Source of the DNA: Helicobacter cappadocius
GTDB taxonomy: Bacteria > Campylobacterota > Campylobacteria > Campylobacterales > Helicobacteraceae
Reading direction: 5' to 3'
DNA length: 64,000 nt
Assembly: GCF_030688855.1 (NCBI RefSeq)
Contig: NZ_JAUYZK010000009.1
Coordinates: forward strand, 1 to 64,000
The translations under genes were made by a program, and so were the position numbers. Shown here in pieces: positions 52,049 through 61,951 of this stretch. The notes beneath the pieces are model-generated. The model was not told where the DNA came from. It made no database searches and saw nothing but the letters and a program-made list of their open reading frames with translations. Numbering within the stretch: position 1 is the stretch's first letter; each line of letters starts with the position of its first letter.

Positions 52049-53512
52049 TTAGATATGACTGATATCAATTTTTGTAGGACTATAAGAACTCTCAACTTCT
52101 TGAGCAATATCTTCAAAACGAGTATAAATTCCACGATATTGAATTTTTATACTCCTAACTTCTCCATTTCTATTTTTTGCCAAAATAAGTTCTGCTGATT
52201 CTCCAAGTCCGCTATTTTTATGTTCCTCTTCCCTATTTCTTTTTAACTCATCTTGATATTCTTTATATTTTTTTTCATCTTCTTTTTTAAGTTTGGCAAG
52301 TTTATTTTCTTCATCTCTTCTTCTATAAACACCATCACGATACAAAAACAAAATTACATCAGCATCTTGCTCTATTGATCCAGATTCTCTTAGATCTGAA
52401 AGCATAGGTTTTTTGTCATCTCGAGATTCAAGAGAACGGTTTAATTGAGAAAGTGCTATGATTGGAATATCCAACTCTCTAGCGAGTGTTTTAAGACCAC
52501 GACTGATTTCAGATATTTCCTCGTGTCTTGCCATCTCATTCCTTCGACTGCTTCCTTTCATTAGTTGCAAATAATCTATAATGGCTATCTCTATATTTTG
52601 ATTTTGACTTTTGAGTTTTCTAAGCTTAGAACGAAGCTGATTAACCGTTAAAGAACTTCCATCATCAATATAAAAATCTTTTGAGCTTATCAAATCTGAA
52701 CAACGTGTCAATTCAGCCCATTGAGAGTCATCTAAATTTCCAACCTTGAGATCTTGAAGAGGGATATTCCCCATTGAAGAAAGCAACCTGAGCATCAGTT
52801 GTTCAGCAGGCATTTCCAAACTAAATGCCGCTACCCCCTTTCCTTGTCTGAGTAGAATTTTTTCAGCCATACTCAAAAATAAAGCTGTCTTACCCATAGA
52901 TGGTCTTGCACCAATAATAATAAGCTCACCCTTGTTAAACCCTGTAGTGAGACGATTAAGTTCTCTAAAACCTGTATCCAATCCTCTTAAAACATTATTT
53001 CCTCTAGACTTGAGTTCTTCGATCATGCCAATGGTACTTTTGACAATTTCTTGACTTTCTCTAAAATCGCTCTGTGTGTTTTTTATTGAAATGTTGTAAA
53101 TTTGTTTCTCTACATCATCTAAAATCTCTTCACTGCTAGTTCCAATATCAAGAGACTTTTCTCTTAAAAAATTTGCCAAAGAATGAAAATCCCTCTTAAT
53201 GGAGGCATTTTTGAGTTCTTTAATATAACCTTCAATATTAGCAATAGGGTTAGAAGAAATAATATACAAAAACTCCTCATCGCTTATCTTCTTGTTTCCA
53301 GAAAGTTTAGAACGTATCAAATCTTCATCTAGTGGAAGATCTTGTGCAAAAAGCTCCAAACAAGCTTCAAAAATATTTCTGTGTGGCTTGTGAAAAAAAT
53401 CCTTTGGTTCGAGCAAATCTTTAATTTCATCAAACTTGGCAGGATCAAAAATGATTGAGGAGATGACAACTCTCTCAATATTGATATTATGACTATTTGG
53501 TATTTCTAGCAT
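52049..53512 (-). CDS. dnaB: Replicative DNA helicase DnaB
   Basis: DnaB unwinds DNA ahead of the replication fork as a hexamer. The 487 residues have an N-terminal domain (about 1-110), a linker, and a RecA-like domain with Walker A IIGARPSMGKTALFLS near 200, FSLEMPAEQLMLRLL, and Walker B IAIIDYLQLMKG near 308. A charged stretch around residues 393-430 (RRRDEENKLAKLKKEDEKKY and onward) is an insertion relative to E. coli DnaB. A similar C-terminal-domain insertion is known in H. pylori DnaB. comEC follows after 2 bp. Confidence 0.95.
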   Translation of the reverse strand: MLEIPNSHNINIERVVISSIIFDPAKFDEIKDLLEPKDFFHKPHRNIFEACLELFAQDLPLDEDLIRSKLSGNKKISDEEFLYIISSNPIANIEGYIKELKNASIKRDFHSLANFLREKSLDIGTSSEEILDDVEKQIYNISIKNTQSDFRESQEIVKSTIGMIEELKSRGNNVLRGLDTGFRELNRLTTGFNKGELIIIGARPSMGKTALFLSMAEKILLRQGKGVAAFSLEMPAEQLMLRLLSSMGNIPLQDLKVGNLDDSQWAELTRCSDLISSKDFYIDDGSSLTVNQLRSKLRKLKSQNQNIEIAIIDYLQLMKGSSRRNEMARHEEISEISRGLKTLARELDIPIIALSQLNRSLESRDDKKPMLSDLRESGSIEQDADVILFLYRDGVYRRRDEENKLAKLKKEDEKKYKEYQDELKRNREEEHKNSGLGESAELILAKNRNGEVRSIKIQYRGIYTRFEDIAQEVESSYSPTKIDISHI

Positions 53513-53591
53513 TTTTTACCTATCAAAATTTTTTAGAATATTCTACTTAATTTTTAATTCTAAGATAATTAAACCAGCAAAAATCTAGATA

Positions 53592-54974
53592 CTAGATAAT
53601 ATTTTTGATGTTTTCTATGAGCTTCAAAGGCGTAAGTGCATAAGTAGTTTTTTCTTTTCTTCCACCAAATGAATGTGCTAAAGAAGCTGTTATGGTTGCT
53701 CTTATTCTATCATATCCCTGCACAATCAATGATCCAATCATTCCGCTAAGCACATCTCCACTCCCACCTTTAGCCAAAGCAGGTGTTCCAAAGGTGTTAA
53801 TATAAATTCTATCATCTTGTGCAATAAGCGTATTACTTCCTTTTAGCAAACATACAACATTTGGAAATTTTATGGCAAACTCCCTAAGGATTTCTATTTT
53901 ATTTTTAGATAATTCTTCCACGCCAATATCCGCAATTTTACAAATCTTCAATAATGACACAAATTCTTTTGGATGAGGGGTCAAAACTAGTTCTTTATGG
54001 GAGTGTATAATATCAACAATACATTCTTGATAAAACATATCTGCATCTAAAACACAAGGAATATGATACGGAATTTTTTCTATGTCAAATGGTAACTCTC
54101 CCATTCCCATTCCAATAACAAATGCCCCTGCATTATGTGGTATTTCTGTAGTGCTCATCAACTCGATAGGCTTTTCAAACCCTTTTCCCATAACACTCAC
54201 AAGACCAGCACCAAAAGCAAATCCTGCTAAAGCACTTAAAAGTCCTGCACCACTTTTATCACCCACATACACACATAAATGACCAAAATCCCCTTTATGT
54301 ACGTTGTTTGACTTTCGGCAAGGAAGCTCCATATCATTTTTTTCCAGTAGTTGCATATTGGAATCAACTTCATATAGCCTTCTGCTAACCCCCAGATCAC
54401 CTATAGTTACCTCTCCAATATAATCTTTTGCAATATCACTAAATAGACAGCTCTTCAACGCTCCCATACTCACTGTGTAATCAGCTATAAAAGCAACATT
54501 TTCTATATTTCCCTCTGTGTTGATACCACTTGGAATATCACAAGCAATTCTTATCCTAGCACTTTTATTCATCTCAGAAATTAGTTTTTGTATGTCTGCA
54601 GAGATATCCCCAACAAAACCACTTCCAAACAAACAATCTACTATCACATCGCAAGGCAAAATTTTCTTAATTCTTTCTATACCTGCTTCCACTGCCCTAT
54701 TATATTGAAGTTGGCACATTTTTGTTTTTGGTTCTTTAAAAACAAATACCCTTACAATATAGTCCCCCAAAAGCTTTCTAGCCAAAGCATACCCATCAGC
54801 ACCATTATTGCCACTGCCACAGACAATAGTAATAACGCTCATTTTATGCGTTATTTTTAAAATAAGGCTATAGAGTGAATTTGCGGCATTTTCTATTAAT
54901 ATTTCTTCATTTAAAATATACTTATCAATGCTTCTTTTGTCTAAGACCTCTAGGTTTTTGTAAATATTTTGCAT
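53592..54974 (-). CDS. nnr: Bifunctional NAD(P)H-hydrate epimerase / ADP-dependent dehydratase
   Basis: This enzyme repairs hydrated NADH and NADPH. The N-terminal YjeF-N epimerase half (about 1-200) includes VCGSGNNGADGYALARKLLG near 52 and DVIVDCLFGSGFVGD near 107. The C-terminal ribokinase-like dehydratase half (about 215-460) has KGDFGHLCVYVGDKSGAGL near 230, LTPHPKEFVSLL near 337 and the catalytic ALAKGGSGDVLSGMIGSL near 404. The 460-residue length is normal to slightly short. It lies between dnaB (79-bp gap) and msrB (13-bp gap). Confidence 0.92.
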   Translation of the reverse strand: MQNIYKNLEVLDKRSIDKYILNEEILIENAANSLYSLILKITHKMSVITIVCGSGNNGADGYALARKLLGDYIVRVFVFKEPKTKMCQLQYNRAVEAGIERIKKILPCDVIVDCLFGSGFVGDISADIQKLISEMNKSARIRIACDIPSGINTEGNIENVAFIADYTVSMGALKSCLFSDIAKDYIGEVTIGDLGVSRRLYEVDSNMQLLEKNDMELPCRKSNNVHKGDFGHLCVYVGDKSGAGLLSALAGFAFGAGLVSVMGKGFEKPIELMSTTEIPHNAGAFVIGMGMGELPFDIEKIPYHIPCVLDADMFYQECIVDIIHSHKELVLTPHPKEFVSLLKICKIADIGVEELSKNKIEILREFAIKFPNVVCLLKGSNTLIAQDDRIYINTFGTPALAKGGSGDVLSGMIGSLIVQGYDRIRATITASLAHSFGGRKEKTTYALTPLKLIENIKNII

Positions 54975-54987
54975 TTTATGATACCCA

Positions 54988-55344
54988 TCAGGTTTTGGGA
55001 ATAAAACGAATAGAAAGGGAGTTTACACAATGTCTAGTATTTTTATCTGTATAGCCTTCCCCTATAAAAACGTGACCCAAATGTCCTCCGCATTTTGCAC
55101 ATACAATCTCAGTCCTACGACCATCAGCATCTAGGTGCCTTCTCACAGCATTTGGAATCTCATCGTCAAAACTTGGCCAACCACATCCAGATTTGAATTT
55201 TGCCTCCGAGGTATAAAGCTCTGAATTACATTGTCTGCAAACATACACTCCTTCTTTATAAAAGTCATTATACTCACCAGTAAACGGAGCTTCTGTAGAT
55301 TTTTCAACAATAATAGAATATTCTTGTGGGGTTAATTTATTCAT
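54988..55344 (-). CDS. msrB: Peptide-methionine (R)-S-oxide reductase
   Basis: MsrB reduces methionine-R-sulfoxide in oxidised proteins. The 118-residue stand-alone protein carries the zinc-binding cysteine pairs [11 protein letters not shown] and [14 protein letters not shown]. It also has CGWPSFD and the catalytic cysteine in [12 protein letters not shown] near the C-terminus. No MsrA domain or signal peptide is present, so it is cytoplasmic; in H. pylori MsrA and MsrB are fused. It is the last gene before the ribosomal cluster and starts about 110 bp from the rplQ terminator. Confidence 0.94.
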   Translation of the reverse strand: MNKLTPQEYSIIVEKSTEAPFTGEYNDFYKEGVYVCRQCNSELYTSEAKFKSGCGWPSFDDEIPNAVRRHLDADGRRTEIVCAKCGGHLGHVFIGEGYTDKNTRHCVNSLSIRFIPKT

Positions 55345-55437
55345 TGTATTGACCTTGTTTGATTTTAGATAAATATATCACAAAAGTAAAAACAAGGAGA
55401 ATAAAAAAGAAAGATAATTTTTAAATAGATATAAAAA

Positions 55438-55457
55438 GATTCAGGGAACCCTGAATC
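55438..55457 (-). terminator. Rho-independent terminator of the spc/alpha ribosomal operon
   Basis: A perfect 9-bp stem (GATTCAGGG / CCCTGAATC) with a very short loop overlaps the rplQ stop codon and is followed on the minus strand by CTTTTTAT. This ends the long ribosomal transcript after rplQ. Confidence 0.8.
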
Positions 55458-55806
55458 AAACAAATTCTATAATTGCCATTGTAGAGGCATCACCTCTTCT
55501 TATGCGAGTTCTTTGAATTCTCGTATAACCACCTTTTCTATCTACGTACTTAGGTGCAATTTCAGCAATCAATTTCTTTGTTGCTTCTTTGTGTTGTAAA
55601 TAGGCAAATACAAAGCGATGAGAATTAAAATCAGCAACTCTAGCAACGGTTACTAATTTTTCTATATAAGACTGAAGCTCTTTTGCCTTAAAAACTCCTG
55701 TCTCTATCTTGTTGTTTTGGATAAGTGCTATAGCTAGATTTTTCAGTAAAGCTTTTCTATGAGAAGAAGTTCTACCAAGCTTTCTATATCCGTGATTATG
55801 TCTCAT
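55456..55806 (-). CDS. rplQ: 50S ribosomal protein L17
   Basis: L17 binds 23S rRNA domain III near the peptide exit tunnel. The 116-residue protein starts [20 protein letters not shown] and ends [15 protein letters not shown], matching bacterial L17 at its usual length. It follows rpoA by 9 bp and is the last gene of the operon; the terminator hairpin includes its stop codon. Confidence 0.97.
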   Translation of the reverse strand: MRHNHGYRKLGRTSSHRKALLKNLAIALIQNNKIETGVFKAKELQSYIEKLVTVARVADFNSHRFVFAYLQHKEATKKLIAEIAPKYVDRKGGYTRIQRTRIRRGDASTMAIIEFV

Positions 55807-55815
55807 TTTTTCTCC

Positions 55816-56820
55816 TTAGCTTTTCATTTTTGTAATTTTTTTACTCAAGGATGATTTTACTTCTTCAGGAAGCTCACTTCCTACAGGATATCCCAACTCT
55901 TGAAGTTTTTCAGCAATTTCATCATAAGATTTCTTGCCCATATTTTTAATATTTTTAAGTTCATTTTCGCTCATTAAAACCATTTCACCAATATATCTAA
56001 TACCTGTCCTATCTAGACAATTAAAACATCTAGCACTCAAATTAAGTGTATCAATTTTAATCATCAAATCCTTGAGCTCAACTGTTTCCTCCAAAGAATT
56101 TTTCGATGCTAAAGGGACTGAGCTTATATCAGCACCAAAAATACTCATTTGAGAATGCATAATAGCAATAGCTTCTTTAAAGGCAACATAAGGTTCAATT
56201 TGTCCATCTGTCTCAATATCAAAAACGATTTTTTCATAAGTTGGATTATCCTCAACTAATACATTTTCAATTTCATAAACTGCTCTCTTTACGGGAGTAA
56301 AATAAGCATCTAATGGAATATAATTCTCAGGAATAATCCCTCTAATATCCTCACTAGGAACATATCCTATACCTTTTTGAACAATAATAGAAAAGTTAAG
56401 AACAGCATCTTCGTTGATAGTAGCCAAATAAGAATCCTTATTTGCGACATCCAAAATATCATTTTCAAGATCAGCTCCAGTCAAACTCATAGGACCCTTA
56501 AAAGAGTAATCAACTATAACCTGACCATCATTTTCTAGTGCTTTATTAATAAACCGAATATTTTTTAAATTTACAATAAAAGGTGATACATCTTCAGAAA
56601 TACCCCTCACAGAATCAAACTCGTGAGCCACTCCTTCAATTTTTAATGCTATAGGAGCATAACCTACAGAACTTGAAAGCAATAGTCTTCTGACAGGATG
56701 TGCCAATGTGATTGCATAGCCAGATTCAAATGGATATGCCGATATTCTAATTCTGTTCTTACCGATCTCTTCTATATTAATATCCGTAGGAATATAGGGA
56801 GCTATTTTAATAGTTTTCAT
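55816..56820 (-). CDS. rpoA: DNA-directed RNA polymerase alpha subunit
   Basis: Alpha forms the dimer on which RNA polymerase assembles and contacts promoter UP elements and activators. The 334 residues contain the N-terminal assembly domain (about 1-235; SGYAITLAHPVRRLLLSSSV and GYVPSEDIRG). The C-terminal helix-hairpin-helix domain is at about 255-325 (SARCFNCLDRTGIRYIGEMV, KNMGKKSYDEIAEKLQELGY). Note CFNCL where E. coli has VNCL. The length is normal. It sits between rpsD and rplQ. Confidence 0.97.
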   Translation of the reverse strand: MKTIKIAPYIPTDINIEEIGKNRIRISAYPFESGYAITLAHPVRRLLLSSSVGYAPIALKIEGVAHEFDSVRGISEDVSPFIVNLKNIRFINKALENDGQVIVDYSFKGPMSLTGADLENDILDVANKDSYLATINEDAVLNFSIIVQKGIGYVPSEDIRGIIPENYIPLDAYFTPVKRAVYEIENVLVEDNPTYEKIVFDIETDGQIEPYVAFKEAIAIMHSQMSIFGADISSVPLASKNSLEETVELKDLMIKIDTLNLSARCFNCLDRTGIRYIGEMVLMSENELKNIKNMGKKSYDEIAEKLQELGYPVGSELPEEVKSSLSKKITKMKS

Positions 56821-56835
56821 TCTTTCACCACCTAA

Positions 56836-57462
56836 TTATTTAGAATACAACTCGACAATGAGCCTTTCCTCTATGGGAATCACAACTTCTTCTCGCTCGG
56901 GATAACGTGTAAAGATGCCAAATTTTTTATCTTTATCAACGTCTACCCAAGGAGATATGCCTGTTTGAGATGTTAATTCTATTGCCCGAATTACTTGGGC
57001 ATTATTCTTTGTTCTTTCCATTACTTCAATCTTTTGTCCTGATTTTACAAAATAAGAAGGAATATCTACTTTTTTACCATCTACCAAAATATGTCCATGC
57101 GTAACCAATTGACGTGCAAATCTCCTTGTGGTTGCAAACCCCATTCTATAGACAACATTATCAAGTCTTCTTTCTATTAAACGAATAAGATTTTCACCTG
57201 TATTTCCATCAAGTCTATTTGCTTCCACAAATATAGATCTGAATTGTTTTTCTGAAATTCCATACATTGCCTTAGCTTTTTGTTTTTCTCGAAGCTGTAA
57301 GCCATATTCAGATATCTTACCTCTTCTTTGGCCATGCTGACCGGGTCCATAAGGTCTTTTATCTAAAGCACTCTTACCCGCCAATCTTCTCTCGCCTTTT
57401 AGAGCTAAAGAAACTCCAAATCTTCTTTCTAACTTTTCAACTGGTCCTCTATATCTAGCCAT
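56836..57462 (-). CDS. rpsD: 30S ribosomal protein S4
   Basis: S4 nucleates 16S rRNA 5' domain folding. The 208-residue protein begins [19 protein letters not shown] and includes the S4 RNA-binding domain [20 protein letters not shown] (about 97-116) and [17 protein letters not shown]. It lacks the zinc cysteines of some S4 forms (C-minus type). It is 11 bp from rpsK and 15 bp from rpoA. Confidence 0.97.
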   Translation of the reverse strand: MARYRGPVEKLERRFGVSLALKGERRLAGKSALDKRPYGPGQHGQRRGKISEYGLQLREKQKAKAMYGISEKQFRSIFVEANRLDGNTGENLIRLIERRLDNVVYRMGFATTRRFARQLVTHGHILVDGKKVDIPSYFVKSGQKIEVMERTKNNAQVIRAIELTSQTGISPWVDVDKDKKFGIFTRYPEREEVVIPIEERLIVELYSK

Positions 57463-57473
57463 TATTATCTCCC

Positions 57474-57869
57474 TTATACTCTTCTTCTTTTAGGAGGTCT
57501 ACAACCATTGTGTGGCAATGGGGTTACATCCTTTATCCAAAGAACCTTAATACCCTCTATTGTTCCGACACTTTTTACAGCTGTCTCTCTGCCACTACCA
57601 GGTCCTTGAACCTTAATACCCACTTCTTTAATACCGTGTTCTTTTGCCTTTGCCATAGCACTCTCTACTGCTTGCTGTGCTGCATAAGGAGTAGATTTTT
57701 TCGAACCCTTAAATCCCAATCCTCCAGCTGTGGACCAACATATAACATTGCCCATTTCATCAGTAATAGTAACATTAGTATTGTTAAATGAAGCAGATAT
57801 GCAAACAACGCCCCTAGCTATATTTTTTTTGACAATTCTTTTTTTAGTTGACGTATTTCTTTTAGCCAT
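57474..57869 (-). CDS. rpsK: 30S ribosomal protein S11
   Basis: S11 lies at the mRNA exit cleft of the small subunit. The 131 residues include [19 protein letters not shown]-like sequence near 25 and [16 protein letters not shown] near 90. The C-terminus is [18 protein letters not shown], the S11 signature. It is located between rpsM and rpsD with short gaps. Confidence 0.97.
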   Translation of the reverse strand: MAKRNTSTKKRIVKKNIARGVVCISASFNNTNVTITDEMGNVICWSTAGGLGFKGSKKSTPYAAQQAVESAMAKAKEHGIKEVGIKVQGPGSGRETAVKSVGTIEGIKVLWIKDVTPLPHNGCRPPKRRRV

Positions 57870-57881
57870 AATTCAGTCTCC

Positions 57882-58244
57882 TTATTTGCTACCTACTGTT
57901 TTCTTCTTACCTTTTCTAGTACGAGCATTATTTTTAGTTGTTTGACCTCGTACTGGTAAGCCTTTTCGATGTCGAAGACCACGATAGTTACCTAAATCCA
58001 TTAATGATTTAATATCCATCTGAACTTTTTTTCTCAAATCACCCTCGACTATGTAGCCCTCTTGAATTTTCTTAGCAATTGCAGAGACTTCATCTTCGCT
58101 GAGATCATTAACTCGCTTATCAAAAGAAATATTTACAGCATTTAAAATGTCTCTTGAACTTTTAAGTCCAACTCCATAAATATATGTTAGAGCGTATTCA
58201 ACTCTTTTCTTTTTTGGCAAATCTACACCAGCAATCCTAGCCAT
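57882..58244 (-). CDS. rpsM: 30S ribosomal protein S13
   Basis: S13 forms inter-subunit bridges and contacts P-site tRNA. The 120-residue protein starts [20 protein letters not shown], has [20 protein letters not shown] near 74, and ends with the basic [20 protein letters not shown] tail. It starts 3 bp after rpmJ. Confidence 0.97.
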   Translation of the reverse strand: MARIAGVDLPKKKRVEYALTYIYGVGLKSSRDILNAVNISFDKRVNDLSEDEVSAIAKKIQEGYIVEGDLRKKVQMDIKSLMDLGNYRGLRHRKGLPVRGQTTKNNARTRKGKKKTVGSK

Positions 58245-58247
58245 ATT

Positions 58248-58361
58248 TTATCCTTGTCTTTGTTTATGTTTTGGAGTTGAGCATATCACTCGAACTACAC
58301 CTTTTCTCTTGATAACCTTACACTTATCACACATTTTCTTGACCGAAGGTCGAACTTTCAT
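58248..58361 (-). CDS. rpmJ: 50S ribosomal protein L36
   Basis: This 37-residue gene reads [20 protein letters not shown], then [17 protein letters not shown] and a TAA. The zinc ligands CDKC, C (in VICS) and H (in PKH) are all present, so it is the zinc-binding C-plus form. An AAGGAG site precedes its ATG. It is too short to stand out by ORF length alone but is unmistakable by sequence and by its position before rpsM. Confidence 0.97.
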   Translation of the reverse strand: MKVRPSVKKMCDKCKVIKRKGVVRVICSTPKHKQRQG

Positions 58362-58401
58362 TGTATCTCCTTAATTTGATAGCAAAAGCACGGTATTTTA
58401 A

Positions 58402-58422
58402 AGTCTGTTTCTATTCCAGACT
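58402..58422 (-). promoter_or_regulatory. Hairpin in the infA-rpmJ gap (possible attenuator or processing site)
   Basis: AGTCTG and CAGACT are separated by nine bases, forming a 6-bp hairpin in the 119-bp gap between infA and rpmJ. On the minus strand it is followed by TTTAAAAT rather than a strong T-run, so a full terminator is unlikely. Confidence 0.3.
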
Positions 58423-58480
58423 AAAAAGCTGTGATTTTAACTAAAATAAGTTTAAAACCTTCTTAGCTATAATCGAAATT

Positions 58481-58699
58481 CTACTTGTATCTGAAAGTGA
58501 TACGTCCCTTATCCAAACTGTATGGAGTAAGTTCTAGTTTCACTTTATCTCCAGGTAGTATCTTAATATAATGCATTCTCATTTTACCTGCAATATGACA
58601 CAATACCACATGCTTATTATCAAGTTCAACCTTAAAGGTTGCGTTAGGCAATGCTTCAATCACCTTACCATCAATCTCTATAACATCATCTTTTGCCAT
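58481..58699 (-). CDS. infA: Translation initiation factor IF-1
   Basis: IF-1 occupies the A site during initiation. The 72-residue OB-fold protein starts [20 protein letters not shown] and ends [20 protein letters not shown], with [18 protein letters not shown] in the centre. It starts 2 bp after the map stop and is part of the ribosomal operon. Confidence 0.97.
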   Translation of the reverse strand: MAKDDVIEIDGKVIEALPNATFKVELDNKHVVLCHIAGKMRMHYIKILPGDKVKLELTPYSLDKGRITFRYK

Positions 58700-58701
58700 T
58701 T

Positions 58702-59460
58702 TTATATCTCCGTAAGTATTTCAGCTTTTCCACCAACTATTGCTATGGTATGCTCATAGTGAGAACCATTTAAACCATCAACAGAAGTTACCGACCATTT
58801 ATCATTCAAAATTCTAGGTTCCCCATCTCTTTGACAAATCATAGGCTCAAGACAAAAAATCATTCCTTCTTTTATTTTTGGGCCAGAGGCAATTACATTA
58901 GTTTCTAAATAATTTGGAATTTCCGGCTCTTCATGTGGCTTCCTACCAATTCCATGACCACAAAAACCTCGTAGTGGAACAAAGCCTTTTTTTAATATAG
59001 ACTGCTCAATTATTTTACTGAGTTCTTTAAATCTTAAACCAGTGGTTATACTTTTAATAGCTTCATACAAAGTATCTTTTGCACAAGCTATCAAATCTAA
59101 ATCTTTTGAAGATATCTTACCAACACCCACGCTAATGGCTGCATCACCATACCAACCATCAAGTTCAACGCCTACATCAAAACCTACAATATCCCCCTCC
59201 TTAAGAGCATAGTTAGTTGGAATTCCATGAATAATAACCTCATTCACAGAGATACAAACTGCATTTGGAAATCCATATAAACCCTTAAATGCTGGTCTAG
59301 CTCCAAAAGACCTAATAAAATCTTCTGCTATTTTATCAAGTTCTAAAAGGGTTATTCCCACTTGAGTATTTCTTTTCAAAAGCTCCAGCGTCTGCCCAAC
59401 AATTTTATTTGGTTTGCGTAAAAATTCTATTTCTTTTTTATTTCTAATACTTATAGACAC
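58702..59460 (-). CDS. map: Methionine aminopeptidase, type I
   Basis: Map removes the initiator methionine from nascent proteins. The 252-residue type I enzyme has the metal ligands spread over [16 protein letters not shown] (near 95, two Asp), [17 protein letters not shown] (near 170, His and Glu), and [12 protein letters not shown] and HYEHTIAIV. The start is GTG at 59460, sharing a base with the secY stop (TAGTG), so it is coupled to secY. The secY-map-infA order is common in bacteria. Confidence 0.96.
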   Translation of the reverse strand: MSISIRNKKEIEFLRKPNKIVGQTLELLKRNTQVGITLLELDKIAEDFIRSFGARPAFKGLYGFPNAVCISVNEVIIHGIPTNYALKEGDIVGFDVGVELDGWYGDAAISVGVGKISSKDLDLIACAKDTLYEAIKSITTGLRFKELSKIIEQSILKKGFVPLRGFCGHGIGRKPHEEPEIPNYLETNVIASGPKIKEGMIFCLEPMICQRDGEPRILNDKWSVTSVDGLNGSHYEHTIAIVGGKAEILTEI

Positions 59461-60719
59461 TAAAAACCTACCGCACTCAAAGTCTTGTATTTATTCATAT
59501 AAACCTGAGCTTCTATTTTTCTCATCGTATCAATCGCAACTTGGACGACAATAAGAACTGCCGTTCCTCCAAAATAAAAAGGAACACCCATTCCTTTTAC
59601 AAGTATCCAAGGAAGTGTTGAAATAAGTGCTAGATATAAAGAACCCCAAAAAGTCAAGTTTCCAGCAACTGAATTCAGAAAAGATGAAGTTCCTTCACCT
59701 GGTCTCATTCCAGGTATATAGCCACCTTGTCGTTTTAAATTATCTGCAATATCTTTCGAATTGAAAACGATTGAAGAGTAAAAATAAGCAAAAAATATCA
59801 CGAGCAAAAACATCAAAATATTATAAGCATAACCATTAGGACTTAAAAAATCAGCTATTGCCTGAATAGTTGGATTTGATGAGGCTTGCAAGATTGTAGA
59901 GGGAAAAACTAACAAAGCAGAAGCAAAAATCGGAGGAATAACACCACTCAAATTCAACTTGATTGGAATATAGTTCATGATACGTTTATTTTGATTTTGC
60001 ATAATGACTTTTCTCGCATAAGAAACAGGTATTCTTCTTTCTGCTAATTCGACATAAATAATAACAAACACTGTAGCCAGAACAATAGCAAATATGGCAA
60101 TTAGCACCAAAAAATTAATCTCTCCAGTGTTGGCAAGGTTAAAGGTTCCTCCGATAGCAGCAGGTATTCCTGAAACAATACCGCCAAAAATAATCAAGCT
60201 GATTCCATTTCCTACACCTCTTTGAGTAATTTGTTCTCCTATCCACATTAAAAGCATTGTTCCTGTCAGCATGGAAAAGACCGCTATAATTAAGAAAGTT
60301 TGCATATCTATCATAATAGCACCATTTGGACCGGTACCGATACTTCGAAGACCAAAAGAAACACTCACTGCCTGAATAATAGTGATAAAAATAGTTGCAT
60401 AACGGACAATTTGCATATATTTTTGCATACCATCACGTTCTTTTTTCATTTTTGCTAGATTGGGGAATGTTGCAGCTAAAAGCTCCATAACAATAGAAGC
60501 TGTGATATATGGCATTATGCCTAGTGAAATAATGCTAAGTCTAGATACAGCATTACCGCTAAACATATTAAATAAGCCAAGTGCATTCCCAGAGTTATTG
60601 TCAAAAAAAGCTTTGATCTCGGCCAAATCAACCCCGGGTATAGGAATATACGCCAAAATTCTATACAAAAACAAGAATCCAAGCGTAATCAGAATCTTAC
60701 CGACAATTGCTCTGCTCAT
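59460..60719 (-). CDS. secY: Preprotein translocase subunit SecY
   Basis: SecY is the channel of the Sec translocon. The 419-residue protein has ten hydrophobic helices. It contains ILAYIPIPGVDLAEIKAFF near 22, FSGNAVSRLSIISLGIMPYI near 53, and GNGISLIIFGGIVSGIPAA near 168. The cytoplasmic loop RRIPVSYARKVIMQNQ (near 228) is also present. It begins at the ATG that overlaps the rplO stop by one base. Confidence 0.97.
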   Translation of the reverse strand: MSRAIVGKILITLGFLFLYRILAYIPIPGVDLAEIKAFFDNNSGNALGLFNMFSGNAVSRLSIISLGIMPYITASIVMELLAATFPNLAKMKKERDGMQKYMQIVRYATIFITIIQAVSVSFGLRSIGTGPNGAIMIDMQTFLIIAVFSMLTGTMLLMWIGEQITQRGVGNGISLIIFGGIVSGIPAAIGGTFNLANTGEINFLVLIAIFAIVLATVFVIIYVELAERRIPVSYARKVIMQNQNKRIMNYIPIKLNLSGVIPPIFASALLVFPSTILQASSNPTIQAIADFLSPNGYAYNILMFLLVIFFAYFYSSIVFNSKDIADNLKRQGGYIPGMRPGEGTSSFLNSVAGNLTFWGSLYLALISTLPWILVKGMGVPFYFGGTAVLIVVQVAIDTMRKIEAQVYMNKYKTLSAVGF

Positions 60720-61120
60720 TATTTTAGCCCACTAGTTTTGATCTTTTCATCTTTGATTTTAGAGACTAATTTACTTGCATCAGTTCCAATGATCTTAATC
60801 TTTTCTATATAGCCTGGAAATTTATGGATTTCTCTGATTGATTCAAAAGTGATTTCAGACAAATCGGCAATATTTTTAAATTTATCAATATTGATAACAT
60901 AAGGCTTCTGAATCTTAGTTCGAAACCCAATCTTTGGCAATCTTCTCTGAAGTGGCTGTTGTCCGCCCTCAAAACCTCTTTTTGCCTTATAACCACTTCT
61001 AGCAGTTTGACCTTTTCCACCTCTTGTGGAAGTCTTTCCCATGCCACTACCCTGCCCTCTACCGACTCTTTTTATATCTTTTACACTACCATGAGCTGGT
61101 TTTATTTTTTCTAACGCCAT
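60719..61120 (-). CDS. rplO: 50S ribosomal protein L15
   Basis: L15 is a late-assembly protein of the large subunit. The 133 residues contain the glycine-rich N-terminus [20 protein letters not shown] and [18 protein letters not shown] near 49, as in all L15. It follows rpsE by 9 bp, leaving no room for rpmD (L30) between them. Confidence 0.97.
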   Translation of the reverse strand: MALEKIKPAHGSVKDIKRVGRGQGSGMGKTSTRGGKGQTARSGYKAKRGFEGGQQPLQRRLPKIGFRTKIQKPYVINIDKFKNIADLSEITFESIREIHKFPGYIEKIKIIGTDASKLVSKIKDEKIKTSGLK

Positions 61121-61129
61121 AAAAACTCC

Positions 61130-61570
61130 TTATGCCTTAATTCTAGCAAGTGCGTCAATTGTCGCCCTAACAACATTATAAGGATTATTTGATCCCAGAG
61201 ACTTAGTCAAAATGTCCTTAATTCCAGCCAATTCAATTACAGGTCTAGCAGATCCTCCAGCAATAACTCCGGTTCCTTCACTTGCAGGTTTTAATAATAT
61301 TTTACTTGCATTATATTTATGCTCAATATCATGTGCAATCGTTGTACCCTTAATACTGACTTGAATAATATTTTTAAATGCGTCATCAACTGCTTTTTTT
61401 ATGGCATCTGGGACTTCTTTTGCTTTGCCTAATCCAAACCCTACAAGTCCATTTTTATTTCCAACAACAACAAGTGCATTGAATCTAAACCTTCTACCAC
61501 CTTTTACAACTTTTGTAACTCTTCCGATATTTACAACAACTTCGTTAAATTCTTCTCTATTAATTTCCAT
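61130..61570 (-). CDS. rpsE: 30S ribosomal protein S5
   Basis: S5 contributes to decoding fidelity at the mRNA entry channel. The 146 residues include [19 protein letters not shown] near 12, [20 protein letters not shown] near 38 and [20 protein letters not shown] near 97. It follows rplR by 9 bp. Confidence 0.97.
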   Translation of the reverse strand: MEINREEFNEVVVNIGRVTKVVKGGRRFRFNALVVVGNKNGLVGFGLGKAKEVPDAIKKAVDDAFKNIIQVSIKGTTIAHDIEHKYNASKILLKPASEGTGVIAGGSARPVIELAGIKDILTKSLGSNNPYNVVRATIDALARIKA

Positions 61571-61579
61571 ATTCTTCCT

Positions 61580-61936
61580 TTAAAGGGCTATGCCATTTTC
61601 TCTCAAAGATTCTGCAAAAGCGGCTATTACTCCATGATATAAGTATCCATTTCTATCATAAACAACTTCCTTGATGCCCAGTTGTTTTAAATTGTCCGCA
61701 AATACTTTTGCAACAACTTTCGCATCTTCTTTATTGTTACCTAACGACATCTTTTTGCCATCAGCACAAGCAAGGGTTTTGTGTGCCGCATCATCAATAG
61801 CTTGAGCATACAAATATTTATTGGATCTAAAAATACTTACTCTAGGTCTACTCTGTGTTCCAAACAACGCACCCCTAACTCTAAGTTTTCTCTTGCTTCT
61901 TAATCTTTTTTTTCTTTCTAATGTTCTGCTTGTCAT
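61580..61936 (-). CDS. rplR: 50S ribosomal protein L18
   Basis: L18 binds 5S rRNA in the central protuberance. I choose the ATG at 61936 ([20 protein letters not shown]), which is nine bases from an AAGGG site, giving 118 residues. The longer frame would start at a GTG overlapping the ribosome site. The sequence contains [14 protein letters not shown] and ends [19 protein letters not shown], as in L18. Confidence 0.96.
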   Translation of the reverse strand: MTSRTLERKKRLRSKRKLRVRGALFGTQSRPRVSIFRSNKYLYAQAIDDAAHKTLACADGKKMSLGNNKEDAKVVAKVFADNLKQLGIKEVVYDRNGYLYHGVIAAFAESLRENGIAL

Positions 61937-61951
61937 ATTTTTCACCCTTAA

